The notes under the pieces were generated by a model. That model was not told where the DNA came from. It did no database searches and saw only the letters and a list, made by a program, of their open reading frames with translations. A stretch of 64,000 nucleotides of DNA, taken from Flavobacterium terrigena (GTDB lineage Bacteria > Bacteroidota > Bacteroidia > Flavobacteriales > Flavobacteriaceae). The stretch covers positions 211,560 to 275,559 of the forward strand of contig NZ_FNYA01000004.1 of the NCBI RefSeq assembly GCF_900108955.1. Reading direction: 5' to 3'. This document shows, one piece after another, positions 1-9,167 of the stretch. Every line of letters begins with the position of its first letter. Positions within the stretch are counted from its first letter, which is position 1. The position numbers and the translations under genes were made by a program.

Positions 1-1
1 A

Positions 2-457
2 TTACTTTTTAGGTTTCACAATTTTGTCGTGCGTTTCTTTTATTATATCTAATGCAGCAGTACAATACCAAACAGTTAAATCCGCTTCAAATAGTTTAGC
101 TTGCACAGCTGGATCAGTATTCACTAACTTTTCTGCTTCTTCAATAGTAGTACAATTAAAAATGAAAATTCCTCTATAGTTTTTGTCGTTTTTCATAAAT
201 GGTCCAGCTACAACTAACTTATTTTCTTCGGCTAACTTTTTAATATTAGCCATATGACCATCAAAAAGCACTTTTTTTTCTTCTGCCGTTGCTGTGGTGT
301 TGGTTCCTGTTTTTAAAATACAAAACACGTATGTTTTCATTCCACGTTCGTCTCCACCCAATTTTTTGGCTAATGCTTCATCATAACCACTTGCTTCTTG
401 CGAAAATCCAACTTGATTGAAAGCTATAAATAAAAGGGTAAATAGTATTTTTTGCAT
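2..457 (-). CDS. Secreted YciI-like (YCII domain) protein
   Basis: The 151-residue protein begins with a hydrophobic signal peptide (about residues 1-19, ending GFS before QEA), so it is probably exported to the periplasm. The remainder resembles the YCII fold: a strand-rich core, a segment FDGHMANIKKLAEENK with the conserved histidine, then VAGPF and a C-terminal half running through the EEAEKLVNTDPAV stretch. YCII proteins are small ferredoxin-like dimers of mostly unknown activity, so no reaction is assigned. The stop codon lies at the window edge and the gene is complete. It is divergent from the TonB receptor at 587, and no clear promoter box was seen in the short gap. Confidence 0.75.
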   Translation of the reverse strand: MQKILFTLLFIAFNQVGFSQEASGYDEALAKKLGGDERGMKTYVFCILKTGTNTTATAEEKKVLFDGHMANIKKLAEENKLVVAGPFMKNDKNYRGIFIFNCTTIEEAEKLVNTDPAVQAKLFEADLTVWYCTAALDIIKETHDKIVKPKK

Positions 458-586
458 GATTTTAGATTTAATTAAACGATAAAGATAGTCGATTTACAAT
501 TCAGATGCAAAATTCTACAATTCGGCACAATACTTTTTTTATTGAAAGGCAATTATAACAACTTTGCTTCATCAAAACAATATATC

Positions 587-2740
587 ATGAAGAATTTAAT
601 ACTTATTTTAGTTTCACTATTCAGTTTTACCGCTTTTTCTCAAACTAAGATTTCTGGAAAAGTAGTCAATAAGAAAAATGTTGCCATGCAAGGCGTAAAT
701 GTTTTTATTGACGGTACATACGACGGCGCATTAACAAATGAAAAAGGCGAATTTAGTTTCGAAACGGATGCCAAACAAAATAAGATTTTGAAATTTACTT
801 TAAATGGTTTTTTAGATGTGACTGAAGATATTGTTATAGAAGAATATGTGAGTCGAGTTTTTACCCTTTTTCAAGATATGAATACCATTGAAACAGTTGT
901 AATTTCAGCCGGAACGATAAAAGCGGGTGATAATAGTAAAGTTACTGCTTTAAAACCTTTAGATATTGTAACAACAGCTGGCTCTTCTGGTGATATTGTA
1001 GCGGCTTTGGAAACGATGCCAGGCGTAAACGCTGTTGGTGAAAGTGGAAAATTGTTTGTTCGTGGTGGTGAAGCTGGTGAAACGCAGACTTATGTAGATG
1101 GAATTCGTGTCGCACAACCTTATGGCGCTTCACCAAATAATCTTCCAACTCGTGGCCGATTTTCTCCATTTTTATTCAAAGGAATTACGTTTTCAACTGG
1201 TGGTTATAGTGCCGAATTTGGTGACGCTTTATCAAGTATTTTATTATTGAATACGGTTGATGAACCCGCGCAAAATCAGACAGATATTTCAATTATGACA
1301 GTTGGTGTAGGTTTAGGAAAATCGAAAAAATGGAAGAATAGTTCAATTACATTTAATACAAGCTATATCAATTTGAAACCGTATTATTTGATTGCGCCAC
1401 AAAGTTTAGATTGGAATAAAGCTCCTGAATCTATTGCTGGTGAAACGGTTTTTAGAACTAAAATTAAAGACGGATTGCTAAAAGTGTATGCGGCTTTTGA
1501 TACTTCTACGATGAACGTAAATCAGAAAGACATTAATTATTTGGATAAGATTAAATTCGGATTGACGAATAATAACTTTTACATCAATTCGGTTTATAAA
1601 GGAAATATCGCAACGGCTTTGCAATTGCAAACTGGTTTTAGTTTTGGATATGGACAGAATCAAATCGGAATAAATTCGGATAAATTGAATAATTATGAGC
1701 GTGCTTTACATTATAAATTGAAACTACGAAAAACGTTTTCAAATATGTTTAAATTAAATATTGGTGGCGAATTTTTCCACACGAATTTCAATGAAAATTA
1801 TCAAGATTTTTCTCAATACAGAGTCGATTATGGTTATCAAAATAATACAATCGCTCTTTTTACAGAAGCAGAAGTTTTCTTATCTCAAGATTTGGCTTTC
1901 AATTTAGGATTGCGTTCTTCAAATGCATCAATTGTTGATGAATTTACTGTAGAACCAAGAGTTTCAGTAGCGTATAAAATCGCAAAAAAGAGTCAGCTTT
2001 CATTAGCATACGGAAGTTTTTATCAAACCGCAAATCCAGATTATTTAAAGTTTACTCAGAATTTAAAATATGAAAACACCAATCATTATATTTTGAATTA
2101 TTTATACAACAATAATGGAAAAATGTTTCGTGCAGAAGCGTATTTTAAAGATTATTCAAATTTAGTTAAGTTCGATTCGAATACATCAAGCTATAATTCA
2201 AATTTCAACAATAACGGATTGGGTTATGCTAAAGGAATCGATTTATTTTGGAGAGATAATAAATCGATAAAGCACTTAGATTATTGGTTAACGTATTCTT
2301 ATATCGATTCGGAAAGAGATTATAAAAATTACGAGAAACAAGTCACGCCAAGTTTTATCGCCAATCATAATTTTTCTATTGTGACTAAATTTTGGGTGGA
2401 TGAATTGAAATCGCAAATAGGATTGACTTATAGTTTTAATTCGGGTAGACCTTACGATAATCCGAATGAAGTAGAATTTATGAATCAGAAAACCAAATCG
2501 TACAATAATTTTAGTTTAGGTTGGTCTTATTTGTTATCACAACAGAAAATCTTATACCTTTCCGTTTCTAATTTATTAGGTGCGAATAACGTTTTCGGAT
2601 ATCAATATGCAAATTCACCAGACGTTAATAGAACTTTTCAAAGGCAAGCGATAACGCAACCAGCCAGCCGTTTCTTCTTCATAGGTTTCTTTTGGACGAT
2701 TTCTGACAATAAAAAAACAAATCAATTGGATCAACTTTAA
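587..2740 (+). CDS. TonB-dependent outer membrane receptor with carboxypeptidase-like N-domain
   Basis: A 717-residue protein with a signal peptide (MKNLILILVSLFSFTAFS, then Q) followed by a carboxypeptidase regulatory-like beta-sandwich (about residues 20-100, ISGKVVNKKNVAMQGVNVFI). A plug domain follows (about 110-220, containing LETMPGVNAVGESGKLFVRGG and TYVDGIRV), then a long beta-barrel. Such receptors use TonB energy to import bound ligands across the outer membrane; the substrate cannot be told from sequence. An in-frame TTG codon 45 bases upstream would extend the protein, but the ATG at 587 places the signal peptide at the N-terminus and is preferred. The gene stands alone, with no SusD partner downstream, so it is not a classical SusCD pair. 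Confidence 0.9.
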   Translation: MKNLILILVSLFSFTAFSQTKISGKVVNKKNVAMQGVNVFIDGTYDGALTNEKGEFSFETDAKQNKILKFTLNGFLDVTEDIVIEEYVSRVFTLFQDMNTIETVVISAGTIKAGDNSKVTALKPLDIVTTAGSSGDIVAALETMPGVNAVGESGKLFVRGGEAGETQTYVDGIRVAQPYGASPNNLPTRGRFSPFLFKGITFSTGGYSAEFGDALSSILLLNTVDEPAQNQTDISIMTVGVGLGKSKKWKNSSITFNTSYINLKPYYLIAPQSLDWNKAPESIAGETVFRTKIKDGLLKVYAAFDTSTMNVNQKDINYLDKIKFGLTNNNFYINSVYKGNIATALQLQTGFSFGYGQNQIGINSDKLNNYERALHYKLKLRKTFSNMFKLNIGGEFFHTNFNENYQDFSQYRVDYGYQNNTIALFTEAEVFLSQDLAFNLGLRSSNASIVDEFTVEPRVSVAYKIAKKSQLSLAYGSFYQTANPDYLKFTQNLKYENTNHYILNYLYNNNGKMFRAEAYFKDYSNLVKFDSNTSSYNSNFNNNGLGYAKGIDLFWRDNKSIKHLDYWLTYSYIDSERDYKNYEKQVTPSFIANHNFSIVTKFWVDELKSQIGLTYSFNSGRPYDNPNEVEFMNQKTKSYNNFSLGWSYLLSQQKILYLSVSNLLGANNVFGYQYANSPDVNRTFQRQAITQPASRFFFIGFFWTISDNKKTNQLDQL

Positions 2741-2843
2741 TTTTTACGTTTGTCAAACTGAGCTTGATTTTGTTATCGAAAACATTTATATAAGAATAAT
2801 AAAAAATGTAACTTTTATTACATAAAAAAGCATTTGATTTTTA

Positions 2844-2851
2844 TATTTTTG
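2844..2851 (+). promoter_or_regulatory. -7 promoter box of trxB
   Basis: TATTTTTG matches the Bacteroidota -7 consensus TAnnTTTG, 23 bases before the trxB start codon. No convincing -33 TTG was found at the usual spacing, so this is a partial match. Confidence 0.5.
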
Positions 2852-2874
2852 CTCCAAATTAAAATAATACGACA

Positions 2875-3822
2875 ATGTCAAACGAAATAGAAAAAGTAAA
2901 ATGCCTTATAATAGGTTCTGGTCCTGCAGGATATACTGCTGCAATTTACGCGGCTAGAGCTAACATGAATCCAGTTTTATACCAAGGAACACAACCAGGT
3001 GGACAATTGACAACGACTAACGAAGTAGAAAATTTCCCAGGTTATCCTGATGGAGTAACTGGACCAGAAATGATGGTACAATTACAAAGTCAAGCGCAAC
3101 GTTTTGGAACAGATGTTCGTGACGGTTGGGCAACAAAAGTTGATTTTAGTTCAGAACCACATAAAGTTTGGATTAACGAAACTACAGAAATTCACGCCGA
3201 TACAGTAATTATTTCTACTGGAGCTGCTGCAAAATATTTAGGTTTACCTTCAGAACAACACTATTTAAATACTGGTGGTGGAGTTTCGGCTTGTGCAGTT
3301 TGTGATGGATTTTTCTATAGAAACCAAGAAGTTGTAATTGTTGGAGCAGGAGATAGTGCTTGTGAAGAAGCGCATTACTTATCTAAATTATGTAAGAAAG
3401 TAACAATGTTAGTTCGTACAGATAAATTTAGAGCTTCTAAAATTATGGCTGAACGTGTGATGAATACAGCAAACATTGAGGTTTTATTAAATACATCAAC
3501 GGTTGAAGTTTTAGGTGATGGACAAGTAGTAACTTCTATTAAAGTAAAAAATACAGCGACTAACGTAGAGCATGAAATTCCTGCAACTGGATTTTTCGTA
3601 GCGATTGGTCACAAACCAAATACAGATATTTTCGCTGACTATTTAACGTTAGATGAAACTGGTTATATTGTAAATGTACCAGGAACTTCTAAAACAAATG
3701 TACCAGGAGTTTTTGTTGGTGGAGATGCTGCAGATCATGTTTACAGACAAGCAATTACCGCTGCTGGAACAGGTTGTATGGCGGCGTTAGATGCGGAAAG
3801 ATATTTAGCAAGTAAAGACTAA
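2875..3822 (+). CDS. trxB: Thioredoxin reductase
   Basis: A 315-residue flavoprotein that passes electrons from NADPH through FAD and a redox disulfide to thioredoxin in the cytoplasm. The FAD-binding glycine motif GSGPAG lies at residues 15-20, and the active-site CAVC with following DG at 140-145. The NADPH-binding motif GAGDSA is near 157, and the C-terminal FAD motif (GVFVGGDAADHVYRQ) is intact. Length and motifs are typical of low-molecular-weight TrxB. It is a single-gene unit with its own promoter box upstream and a strong hairpin terminator downstream. Confidence 0.97.
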   Translation: MSNEIEKVKCLIIGSGPAGYTAAIYAARANMNPVLYQGTQPGGQLTTTNEVENFPGYPDGVTGPEMMVQLQSQAQRFGTDVRDGWATKVDFSSEPHKVWINETTEIHADTVIISTGAAAKYLGLPSEQHYLNTGGGVSACAVCDGFFYRNQEVVIVGAGDSACEEAHYLSKLCKKVTMLVRTDKFRASKIMAERVMNTANIEVLLNTSTVEVLGDGQVVTSIKVKNTATNVEHEIPATGFFVAIGHKPNTDIFADYLTLDETGYIVNVPGTSKTNVPGVFVGGDAADHVYRQAITAAGTGCMAALDAERYLASKD

Positions 3823-3844
3823 GTTTTTATAACATAATTCTACT

Positions 3845-3872
3845 AAAATCGGATTTCATATCCGATTTTTTT
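3845..3872 (+). terminator. Rho-independent terminator of trxB
   Basis: A perfect stem AAAATCGGAT / ATCCGATTTT with a five-base loop is followed by a T run, 22 bases after the trxB stop. Confidence 0.85.
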
Positions 3873-3940
3873 GTTTTAAATCGTGACCTTGGCTCGATTT
3901 TTGCTACATTTGTAAAAGCAAAATCTTGCAAAAAATAATA

Positions 3941-4681
3941 ATGAAAAATACAATATTTATACTTCTTTTATTCTTGCTTACTGGTTGTTCACAGCAATTA
4001 GTATTTGAACGCAAACAATACAATTCATCATATAGTCCAAATTACACTACTAGTTATAATTCGGCAAATATTAAAATGGAAGTTTTAGAAGCAAAAAATG
4101 ATGATAATATCAATAAAATAATTTTCGAAAACATTAAGGAACTTTCTAGTTTTATTGATAGTCAAAACCTAACGATTAATAATTATAATCAATTGACAAA
4201 AGGCTTTGTTGATACTTATAAAAACGCAAAAAATAAAACACCAGGTAATAATATCAAAAATTGGGATTTTGAATTAGAATCTAATATAGAATACGAAACA
4301 GAAGAATTTGTAAATATTGGTATTAATTATACTTCTTCTTACGGCGATGCTTCTGGTTTTGGAGGAAAACGCTCTCTTGTTTTTAATAAACAAACCGGAA
4401 ATCAATTAAAATTGGAAGATATTTTCATAAATCCAAAAGCAGTCTCAAAATTAGTGGAAGCCAAATTTAGAGATAAGTATCATGTAAACAACGCTGTAAG
4501 TTTAAATCAACAAGGTTATTGTTTTGAAACAGGTTCGTTTTATCTTACCAATAATGTGTTTTTCAATATTGAAGGTGTGAAATTCCTATACAATATCAAC
4601 GAAATCTCTTCATACGATAAAGGCTCATACGAAGTTTTTTTAACCTATCAAGAAATTGATAAATACTTATTAATTAAATAA
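3941..4681 (+). CDS. Lipoprotein with RsiV/DUF3298-like domain
   Basis: A 246-residue predicted lipoprotein. The N-terminus is a short signal with lipobox LLTGC (acylated cysteine about residue 16). The C-terminal half (FVNIGINYTSSYGDASGFGGKRSLVFN followed by LKLEDIF) resembles the DUF3298/DUF4163 domain found in PdaC-like deacetylase partners and RsiV-type proteins. Its function is unknown and may involve cell-envelope binding. The ATG at 3941 is preferred to an upstream TTG at 3926 because it starts the signal peptide directly. A possible -7 box (TACATTTG) lies at 3905-3912. The 3' end overlaps the convergent DinB-like gene by eight bases. Confidence 0.75.
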   Translation: MKNTIFILLLFLLTGCSQQLVFERKQYNSSYSPNYTTSYNSANIKMEVLEAKNDDNINKIIFENIKELSSFIDSQNLTINNYNQLTKGFVDTYKNAKNKTPGNNIKNWDFELESNIEYETEEFVNIGINYTSSYGDASGFGGKRSLVFNKQTGNQLKLEDIFINPKAVSKLVEAKFRDKYHVNNAVSLNQQGYCFETGSFYLTNNVFFNIEGVKFLYNINEISSYDKGSYEVFLTYQEIDKYLLIK

Positions 4682-5129
4682 ATTTTTTAATTTTCATCAT
4701 AAATCCTAAATGGATTCCTTCATGATAATTGTTAAATTGAATCGCATCGTGTAAATTCTGTAAAGAAAATCCAGTCTTCGTTTCATAAGGAGTATATTCT
4801 TTGAAAACACCATTTTCATAATCAGAAATTGTCTGATTCATAGTTGAAATTAGTAAGGCTTTAATTTCATTTACTTCTTCTAAAGATGTGTTTCCCGTTG
4901 GAACAGAACCATTTTTGAATGCATCCATCATTTCTGGGGTAACTTGCATTGGTAAACCAGATAAGCGATATACCAAACCTTGTTGCGAAACTACTATATG
5001 TCCAATATTCCAAATCAAATTGTTACTCATTCCTTCGGGAATTTTGTTCAATTGTTCTAAAGAATAATTTTCTAAGAATTTCAAATAAGTAGCTCTACTC
5101 GTTTTCCAAATATTAAAAGTTGCTTCCAT
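4674..5129 (-). CDS. DinB-like (YfiT/DinB_2) family protein
   Basis: A 151-residue protein with the four-helix bundle pattern of the DinB superfamily. The three expected metal-ligand histidines can be placed at NIGHI (about residue 48) and near the C-terminus in NYHEGIH. Members include thiol-dependent metalloenzymes such as bacillithiol transferases, but many have no assigned activity. It is a single gene, convergent with the lipoprotein gene and divergent from the ArsC-like gene. Specific function is unknown. Confidence 0.8.
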   Translation of the reverse strand: MEATFNIWKTSRATYLKFLENYSLEQLNKIPEGMSNNLIWNIGHIVVSQQGLVYRLSGLPMQVTPEMMDAFKNGSVPTGNTSLEEVNEIKALLISTMNQTISDYENGVFKEYTPYETKTGFSLQNLHDAIQFNNYHEGIHLGFMMKIKKFI

Positions 5130-5175
5130 AATGTTTATTTGTTTCTGTAAATTTATTATAAAAAAATAACTTTCT

Positions 5176-5183
5176 TACCTTTG
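5176..5183 (+). promoter_or_regulatory. -7 promoter box of the ArsC-like/EamA pair
   Basis: TACCTTTG followed by CAC matches TAnnTTTG and lies 16 bases before the ATG at 5199, implying a very short leader. Confidence 0.6.
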
Positions 5184-5198
5184 CACTTTAAATTTATT

Positions 5199-5555
5199 AT
5201 GCGAAAAATATATTATCTCGCTTCTTGCGATACCTGTCGAAAAATAATTAAGTCGTTACCTTCAAATGCAAATTTAGAGTTTCACGATATTCGTCAAAAT
5301 CCAATTACGGTTGAAGAATTAGAATTCATGCACCAACTTTCTGGAAGTTACGAAGCACTTTTCAGCAAAAAAGCCCAATTATATAAAGAAAAAGGCTTGA
5401 AAAATATTACTTTAACAGAAGAAGATTATAAAAACTATATTTTAGAACATTATACTTTTTTGAGTCGTCCTGTGGTGATTTTAGAAAATGAAATTTTCAT
5501 AGGAAACAGTCAGCCTAATATTTTAAAATTGCAAAAGGCTTTGAGTAATGAGTAG
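5199..5555 (+). CDS. ArsC/Spx-family thioredoxin-fold protein
   Basis: A 118-residue protein with the ArsC/Spx fold. A CxxC motif (CDTC) sits in the first strand-helix turn, followed by the FHDIRQNPIT segment and a C-terminal RPVVILENEIFIG strand. The family contains glutaredoxin-type arsenate reductases and the redox regulator Spx. No other ars genes are nearby, so arsenate reduction is not supported by context. The listed start at 5199 is chosen over an upstream TTG because the latter overlaps the promoter box. The last codons overlap the start of the EamA transporter by eight bases, which indicates cotranscription. Confidence 0.8.
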   Translation: MRKIYYLASCDTCRKIIKSLPSNANLEFHDIRQNPITVEELEFMHQLSGSYEALFSKKAQLYKEKGLKNITLTEEDYKNYILEHYTFLSRPVVILENEIFIGNSQPNILKLQKALSNE

Positions 5556-6444
5556 TCGTTCTTGGGCGTTAGTTTGCGCTTGGATTGTCGCTATTATTTA
5601 CGGAGTTACATTCACTATTGCGAAAGACGTAATGCCAAAGTATATTGATGCTTATGGTTTTATTGTGTTGCGAGTTGGTGGTGCAACAATATTATTTTGG
5701 TTGGTTTCCTTTCTCGGACCAAAAGAAAAAATTGCCAAAAGCGATTTTCTTAGAATTGCCGCTTGTGCCTTTTTTGGAGTTGCTTTTAATATGTTGACAT
5801 TCTTTAAAGGTTTAAGTTATACTTCGCCAATTATGGGAGCGGTTTTAATGGTAACCACGCCAATGATTGTATTGATACTTTCTTCTATTATCATGAAAGA
5901 AAGAATGCAATCTAAAAAAGTTATTGGAATTCTTTTAGGATTAGCCGGAACCATCACTTTAATTTTATACGGAAAAGCACTAAACAACGCACCAAATGCC
6001 ACTTTAGGAAATTTATTGGTGTTTGTAAATGCTGTTTCTTATGGTTTTTATCTAATCTTCGTGAAGAAGTTAATGGATAAATATAATGCATTTACGTTTG
6101 TGAAATACATTTATTTGTTCGGCTTTTTTATGGTTTTACCTTTTGGGTTTAATGAATTGCAAGTCGTAAATTGGAACGAAATTCCTTTAGATATTAGCTT
6201 AAAAATCGGATTTGTAGTTATCTTTTCTACGTTTTTCACGTATTTATTAAACTTGATTTCGATGAGAAATCTAAAACCAACAACAGTTGCGGTTTTTATT
6301 TATTTACAACCTTTTTTCGCTACTGTTTTTGCTATTTATTTAGAAAAAGACAATCTAAATTTGGTGAAAATGATTTCTGCTTCATTGATATTTGTTGGCG
6401 TTTATTTGGTTATTCATAAAAAGAAAGAGGTTAGCAACGACTAA
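5548..6444 (+). CDS. EamA/DMT-family inner membrane transporter
   Basis: A 298-residue protein with about ten hydrophobic helices in two homologous EamA halves (around residues 1-140 and 150-290). This is typical of the drug/metabolite transporter superfamily, whose members export amino acids, metabolites or drugs. The substrate cannot be inferred. It overlaps the upstream ArsC-like gene by eight bases and is probably its operon partner. The stop codon is the beginning of a heptanucleotide repeat array at 6440. Confidence 0.88.
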   Translation: MSSRSWALVCAWIVAIIYGVTFTIAKDVMPKYIDAYGFIVLRVGGATILFWLVSFLGPKEKIAKSDFLRIAACAFFGVAFNMLTFFKGLSYTSPIMGAVLMVTTPMIVLILSSIIMKERMQSKKVIGILLGLAGTITLILYGKALNNAPNATLGNLLVFVNAVSYGFYLIFVKKLMDKYNAFTFVKYIYLFGFFMVLPFGFNELQVVNWNEIPLDISLKIGFVVIFSTFFTYLLNLISMRNLKPTTVAVFIYLQPFFATVFAIYLEKDNLNLVKMISASLIFVGVYLVIHKKKEVSND

Positions 6445-6474
6445 TCACTATTCACTTTTTACTAATCACTAAAA
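6440..6474. repeat. Heptanucleotide tandem array (five ACTwwTC-like units)
   Basis: Five consecutive seven-base units read ACTAATC, ACTATTC, ACTTTTT, ACTAATC, ACTAAAA. The first unit spans the stop codon of the EamA gene. A second array with the same units lies at 7976. Confidence 0.75.
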
Positions 6475-6505
6475 ATAGTATCTTTACACTCTTTTATAAA
6501 AATAT

Positions 6506-7366
6506 ATGATATTATCAATGACCGGTTTTGGTAAAGCAAGTTTGCAATTATCAACCAAAAAAATTACAGTAGAAGTTAAATCTTTAAACAGTAAAGGGCT
6601 CGATTTAAATACGAGAATGCCTTCTGTTTACAGAGAAAACGAATTGGCTTTAAGAAATCTTCTAGCTCAAAAGTTAGAAAGAGGTAAAGTCGATTTTTCT
6701 TTATTTGTTGAGGTGACTGGTGAAGAAACATCTTCAAAAATAAATGCGCCTATTGTAAGAGCTTATATTGCTCAAATGAAAGCGATTTTGCCAGACGCTG
6801 ACGAAACGGAATTGATGAAAATGGCTGTAAGAATGCCAGATACGATGAAAACCGAGCGTGAAGAAATTGACGAAAACGAATGGAAGCAAATTCAAACGGT
6901 AATTGACGAAGCTATTGAAAATATGTTGTCTTTCAGAACTTCTGAAGGTGCTTCTTTAGAAAAAGAATTCACGTTACGTATTGAAAATATTAGAAGTTAC
7001 ATGAATCAGGCTTTGGCTTTAGATCCAGAAAGAGTAGCTGCTATTAAAGAACGTTTGCAAACTGCTATTGACGAATTAAAAGTCAATGTAGATACAAATC
7101 GTTTCGAACAAGAATTGATTTATTACTTAGAAAAATTAGATATTACTGAAGAAAAAGTACGTTTGACCAATCATTTAGATTATTTCTTACAAACTTTGAA
7201 TGGAAGTGAAGCTAACGGAAGAAAATTAGGATTCATCACACAAGAAATGGGAAGAGAAATCAACACGATGGGTTCAAAATCGAATCATGCCGAAATGCAA
7301 AAATTGGTGGTAATGATGAAAGACGAATTGGAAAAAATTAAAGAGCAAGTATTGAATGTTTTATAG
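6506..7366 (+). CDS. YicC-family endoribonuclease
   Basis: A 286-residue YicC-family protein. The N-terminal YicC domain begins MILSMTGFGKA and continues with the invariant EVKSLNSKGLDL segment. The C-terminal DUF1732 region ends in the characteristic stretch QEMGREINTMGSKSN. E. coli YicC is reported to act as an RNase affecting small-RNA turnover; the same role here is inferred from family. It lies 35 bases before gmk, the usual neighbour of yicC in many bacteria, so the two are probably cotranscribed. Confidence 0.9.
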   Translation: MILSMTGFGKASLQLSTKKITVEVKSLNSKGLDLNTRMPSVYRENELALRNLLAQKLERGKVDFSLFVEVTGEETSSKINAPIVRAYIAQMKAILPDADETELMKMAVRMPDTMKTEREEIDENEWKQIQTVIDEAIENMLSFRTSEGASLEKEFTLRIENIRSYMNQALALDPERVAAIKERLQTAIDELKVNVDTNRFEQELIYYLEKLDITEEKVRLTNHLDYFLQTLNGSEANGRKLGFITQEMGREINTMGSKSNHAEMQKLVVMMKDELEKIKEQVLNVL

Positions 7367-7401
7367 ATTCTAACTATAAATCAAAAACAACATAACACGC
7401 A

Positions 7402-7974
7402 ATGAATCAAGGTAAATTATTAGTATTCTCAGCACCATCAGGTTCGGGAAAAACGACTATAGTAAGACATTTATTAAAACAAGAAGATTTAAATTTAGAA
7501 TTTTCAATTTCTTGTACGACTCGTGAGCCACGTGGCGAAGAAGTTCATGGAAAAGATTATTATTTTATATCTTTAGATGAATTTAAAAAACACATCAAAG
7601 CGGAAGATTTTGTGGAATGGGAAGAAGTATATAGAGATAATTTCTATGGAACTTTAAAAAGCGAAGTGGAACGCATTTGGGCAAAAGGAAAAAATGTAAT
7701 TTTCGATATTGATGTGGCGGGCGGATTACGTATTAAATCGAAATTCAAACAAGAAACATTGGCAGTGTTTGTAAAACCACCAAGTATCGACGAGTTGAAA
7801 ATCCGATTGAAAAAACGTTCAACAGAAAGCGACGATAAAATCAACATGCGAATTGCAAAAGCTTCAGTGGAATTAGCCACAGCACCACAATTTGATACAA
7901 TTATCAAGAATTACGATTTAGACGTAGCCAAAGTAGATGCATATAATTTGGTAAAAGAATTTGTGAATAGATAA
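7402..7974 (+). CDS. gmk: Guanylate kinase
   Basis: A 190-residue cytoplasmic kinase that phosphorylates GMP to GDP using ATP. The P-loop SGSGKTT lies at about residues 12-18. The GMP-binding region contains SCTTREPRGEEVHGKDYYF and the loop FVEWEEVYRDNFYGT. Length and motifs are complete. It follows yicC and precedes nadD. A five-unit heptanucleotide array lies immediately after the stop codon. Confidence 0.96.
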   Translation: MNQGKLLVFSAPSGSGKTTIVRHLLKQEDLNLEFSISCTTREPRGEEVHGKDYYFISLDEFKKHIKAEDFVEWEEVYRDNFYGTLKSEVERIWAKGKNVIFDIDVAGGLRIKSKFKQETLAVFVKPPSIDELKIRLKKRSTESDDKINMRIAKASVELATAPQFDTIIKNYDLDVAKVDAYNLVKEFVNR

Positions 7975-7975
7975 C

Positions 7976-8010
7976 ACTTTTCACTATTTACTAATCACTT
8001 TTCACTAAAA
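7976..8010. repeat. Heptanucleotide tandem array (five units)
   Basis: Five seven-base units read ACTTTTC, ACTATTT, ACTAATC, ACTTTTC, ACTAAAA. They fill nearly the whole gap between the gmk stop (7974) and the nadD ATG (8013). The units match those at 6440-6474. Confidence 0.75.
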
Positions 8011-8012
8011 AA

Positions 8013-8594
8013 ATGAAAATAGGTTTATATTTCGGAACGTTTAATCCCATACATATTGGGCATTTAATCATTGCCAATCATATGGCGGAGCATTCGGATT
8101 TAGATCAAATTTGGATGGTCGTAACGCCGCACAATCCACACAAACAAAAGAATACGTTGTTGGATGATTACCATCGTTTGCATATGGTGCATTTAGCAAC
8201 GGAAGATTTTCCGAAAATTAAGCCTTCGGATATTGAGTTTAAATTGCCACAGCCTAATTATACGATTAACACGTTAGTACATTTACAAGAGAAACATCCT
8301 AATTACGAATTCTCTTTAATTATGGGCGATGACAATTTGAATTCGCTACATAAATGGAAAAACTACGAAGCTATTTTACAACATCATCACATTTATGTGT
8401 ATCCACGATTAAATTCTGGAGAACTAGACGAACAATTTGTTAATCATCCAAAAATTCACAGAATTGGAGCGCCAGTTGTAGAATTATCTTCAACCTTCAT
8501 TCGCGAAAGTATTAAAAATAATAAAAACATAATTCCCATGTTACCTCACAAAGTTTGGGAATATGTAGAACATAATTTGTTTTACAAAAAGTAA
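8013..8594 (+). CDS. nadD: Nicotinate-nucleotide adenylyltransferase
   Basis: A 193-residue enzyme of NAD biosynthesis that adenylates nicotinate mononucleotide to deamido-NAD. The nucleotidyltransferase signature GTFNPIHIGH is at residues 8-17. The second signature LSSTFIRESI, near residue 163, is the family's ISSTxIR motif. Length is normal for bacterial NadD. It follows gmk with only the heptad array between them and precedes two small membrane-protein genes. Confidence 0.95.
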   Translation: MKIGLYFGTFNPIHIGHLIIANHMAEHSDLDQIWMVVTPHNPHKQKNTLLDDYHRLHMVHLATEDFPKIKPSDIEFKLPQPNYTINTLVHLQEKHPNYEFSLIMGDDNLNSLHKWKNYEAILQHHHIYVYPRLNSGELDEQFVNHPKIHRIGAPVVELSSTFIRESIKNNKNIIPMLPHKVWEYVEHNLFYKK

Positions 8595-8599
8595 TCTCA

Positions 8600-9145
8600 A
8601 TGCAAAATTCTGAAATAGAAAAGTTGATTGAAAAGCAACCTAAAAAGAAAATTTCGGTAATCGATTTTGTTTTTAATAATCCATATTTTGTTAGATCTAC
8701 TGAATACAGTTCTACCATTGAAAACTATAGTGAAGAAATCGTTTTTAATAATACGGGTTCTGATAATAATATCTATTTCGTATTTGGGTTTATGATTTTT
8801 ATTTTTGGATGTCGTGTGATTGAAGATGTATTTAGCAGGTATTTTGTTTTAGGTTTATTGCTTGTCTTGCTACTTGTTGTTTGGTATAATAAAACAAAAA
8901 AAATCGAAGAAATAAAAATTTCAGAAGCAGGAATTGAAATTAATAAAACCCAATATTTTTGGAATCAAATTTATAATTATGGTTTTACGATTGAACCCGC
9001 GCACAAAAGTTCTAACTATTATCTTGAAATCTTTACAATCGTAGGTGAGAAAGTACGTTTCGGCTTATATAGTTATTCAAACCCAGAAGAAATTATAGAA
9101 ACCATGAACTTTTTTAGAAATAGATATAATTCAAGAAGAAATTAA
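8600..9145 (+). CDS. Two-helix membrane protein of unknown function (tandem paralogue 1)
   Basis: I do not recognise a named family. The 181-residue protein has a charged N-terminus and two adjacent transmembrane helices (about residues 56-72 and 78-96). A C-terminal soluble domain contains KISEAGIEINKTQYFWNQI, which looks like a strand-rich PH-like fold. It starts five bases after nadD. The next gene has the same layout and a matching domain segment, so the two are probably diverged tandem paralogues. Confidence 0.65.
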   Translation: MQNSEIEKLIEKQPKKKISVIDFVFNNPYFVRSTEYSSTIENYSEEIVFNNTGSDNNIYFVFGFMIFIFGCRVIEDVFSRYFVLGLLLVLLLVVWYNKTKKIEEIKISEAGIEINKTQYFWNQIYNYGFTIEPAHKSSNYYLEIFTIVGEKVRFGLYSYSNPEEIIETMNFFRNRYNSRRN

Positions 9146-9167
9146 TTTCTGTTTATAGTTAGATTTT

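Noticed and set aside
542..586. TTG-started extension of the TonB receptor
   Set aside because: The extension would precede the signal peptide; the ATG at 587 starts it directly.
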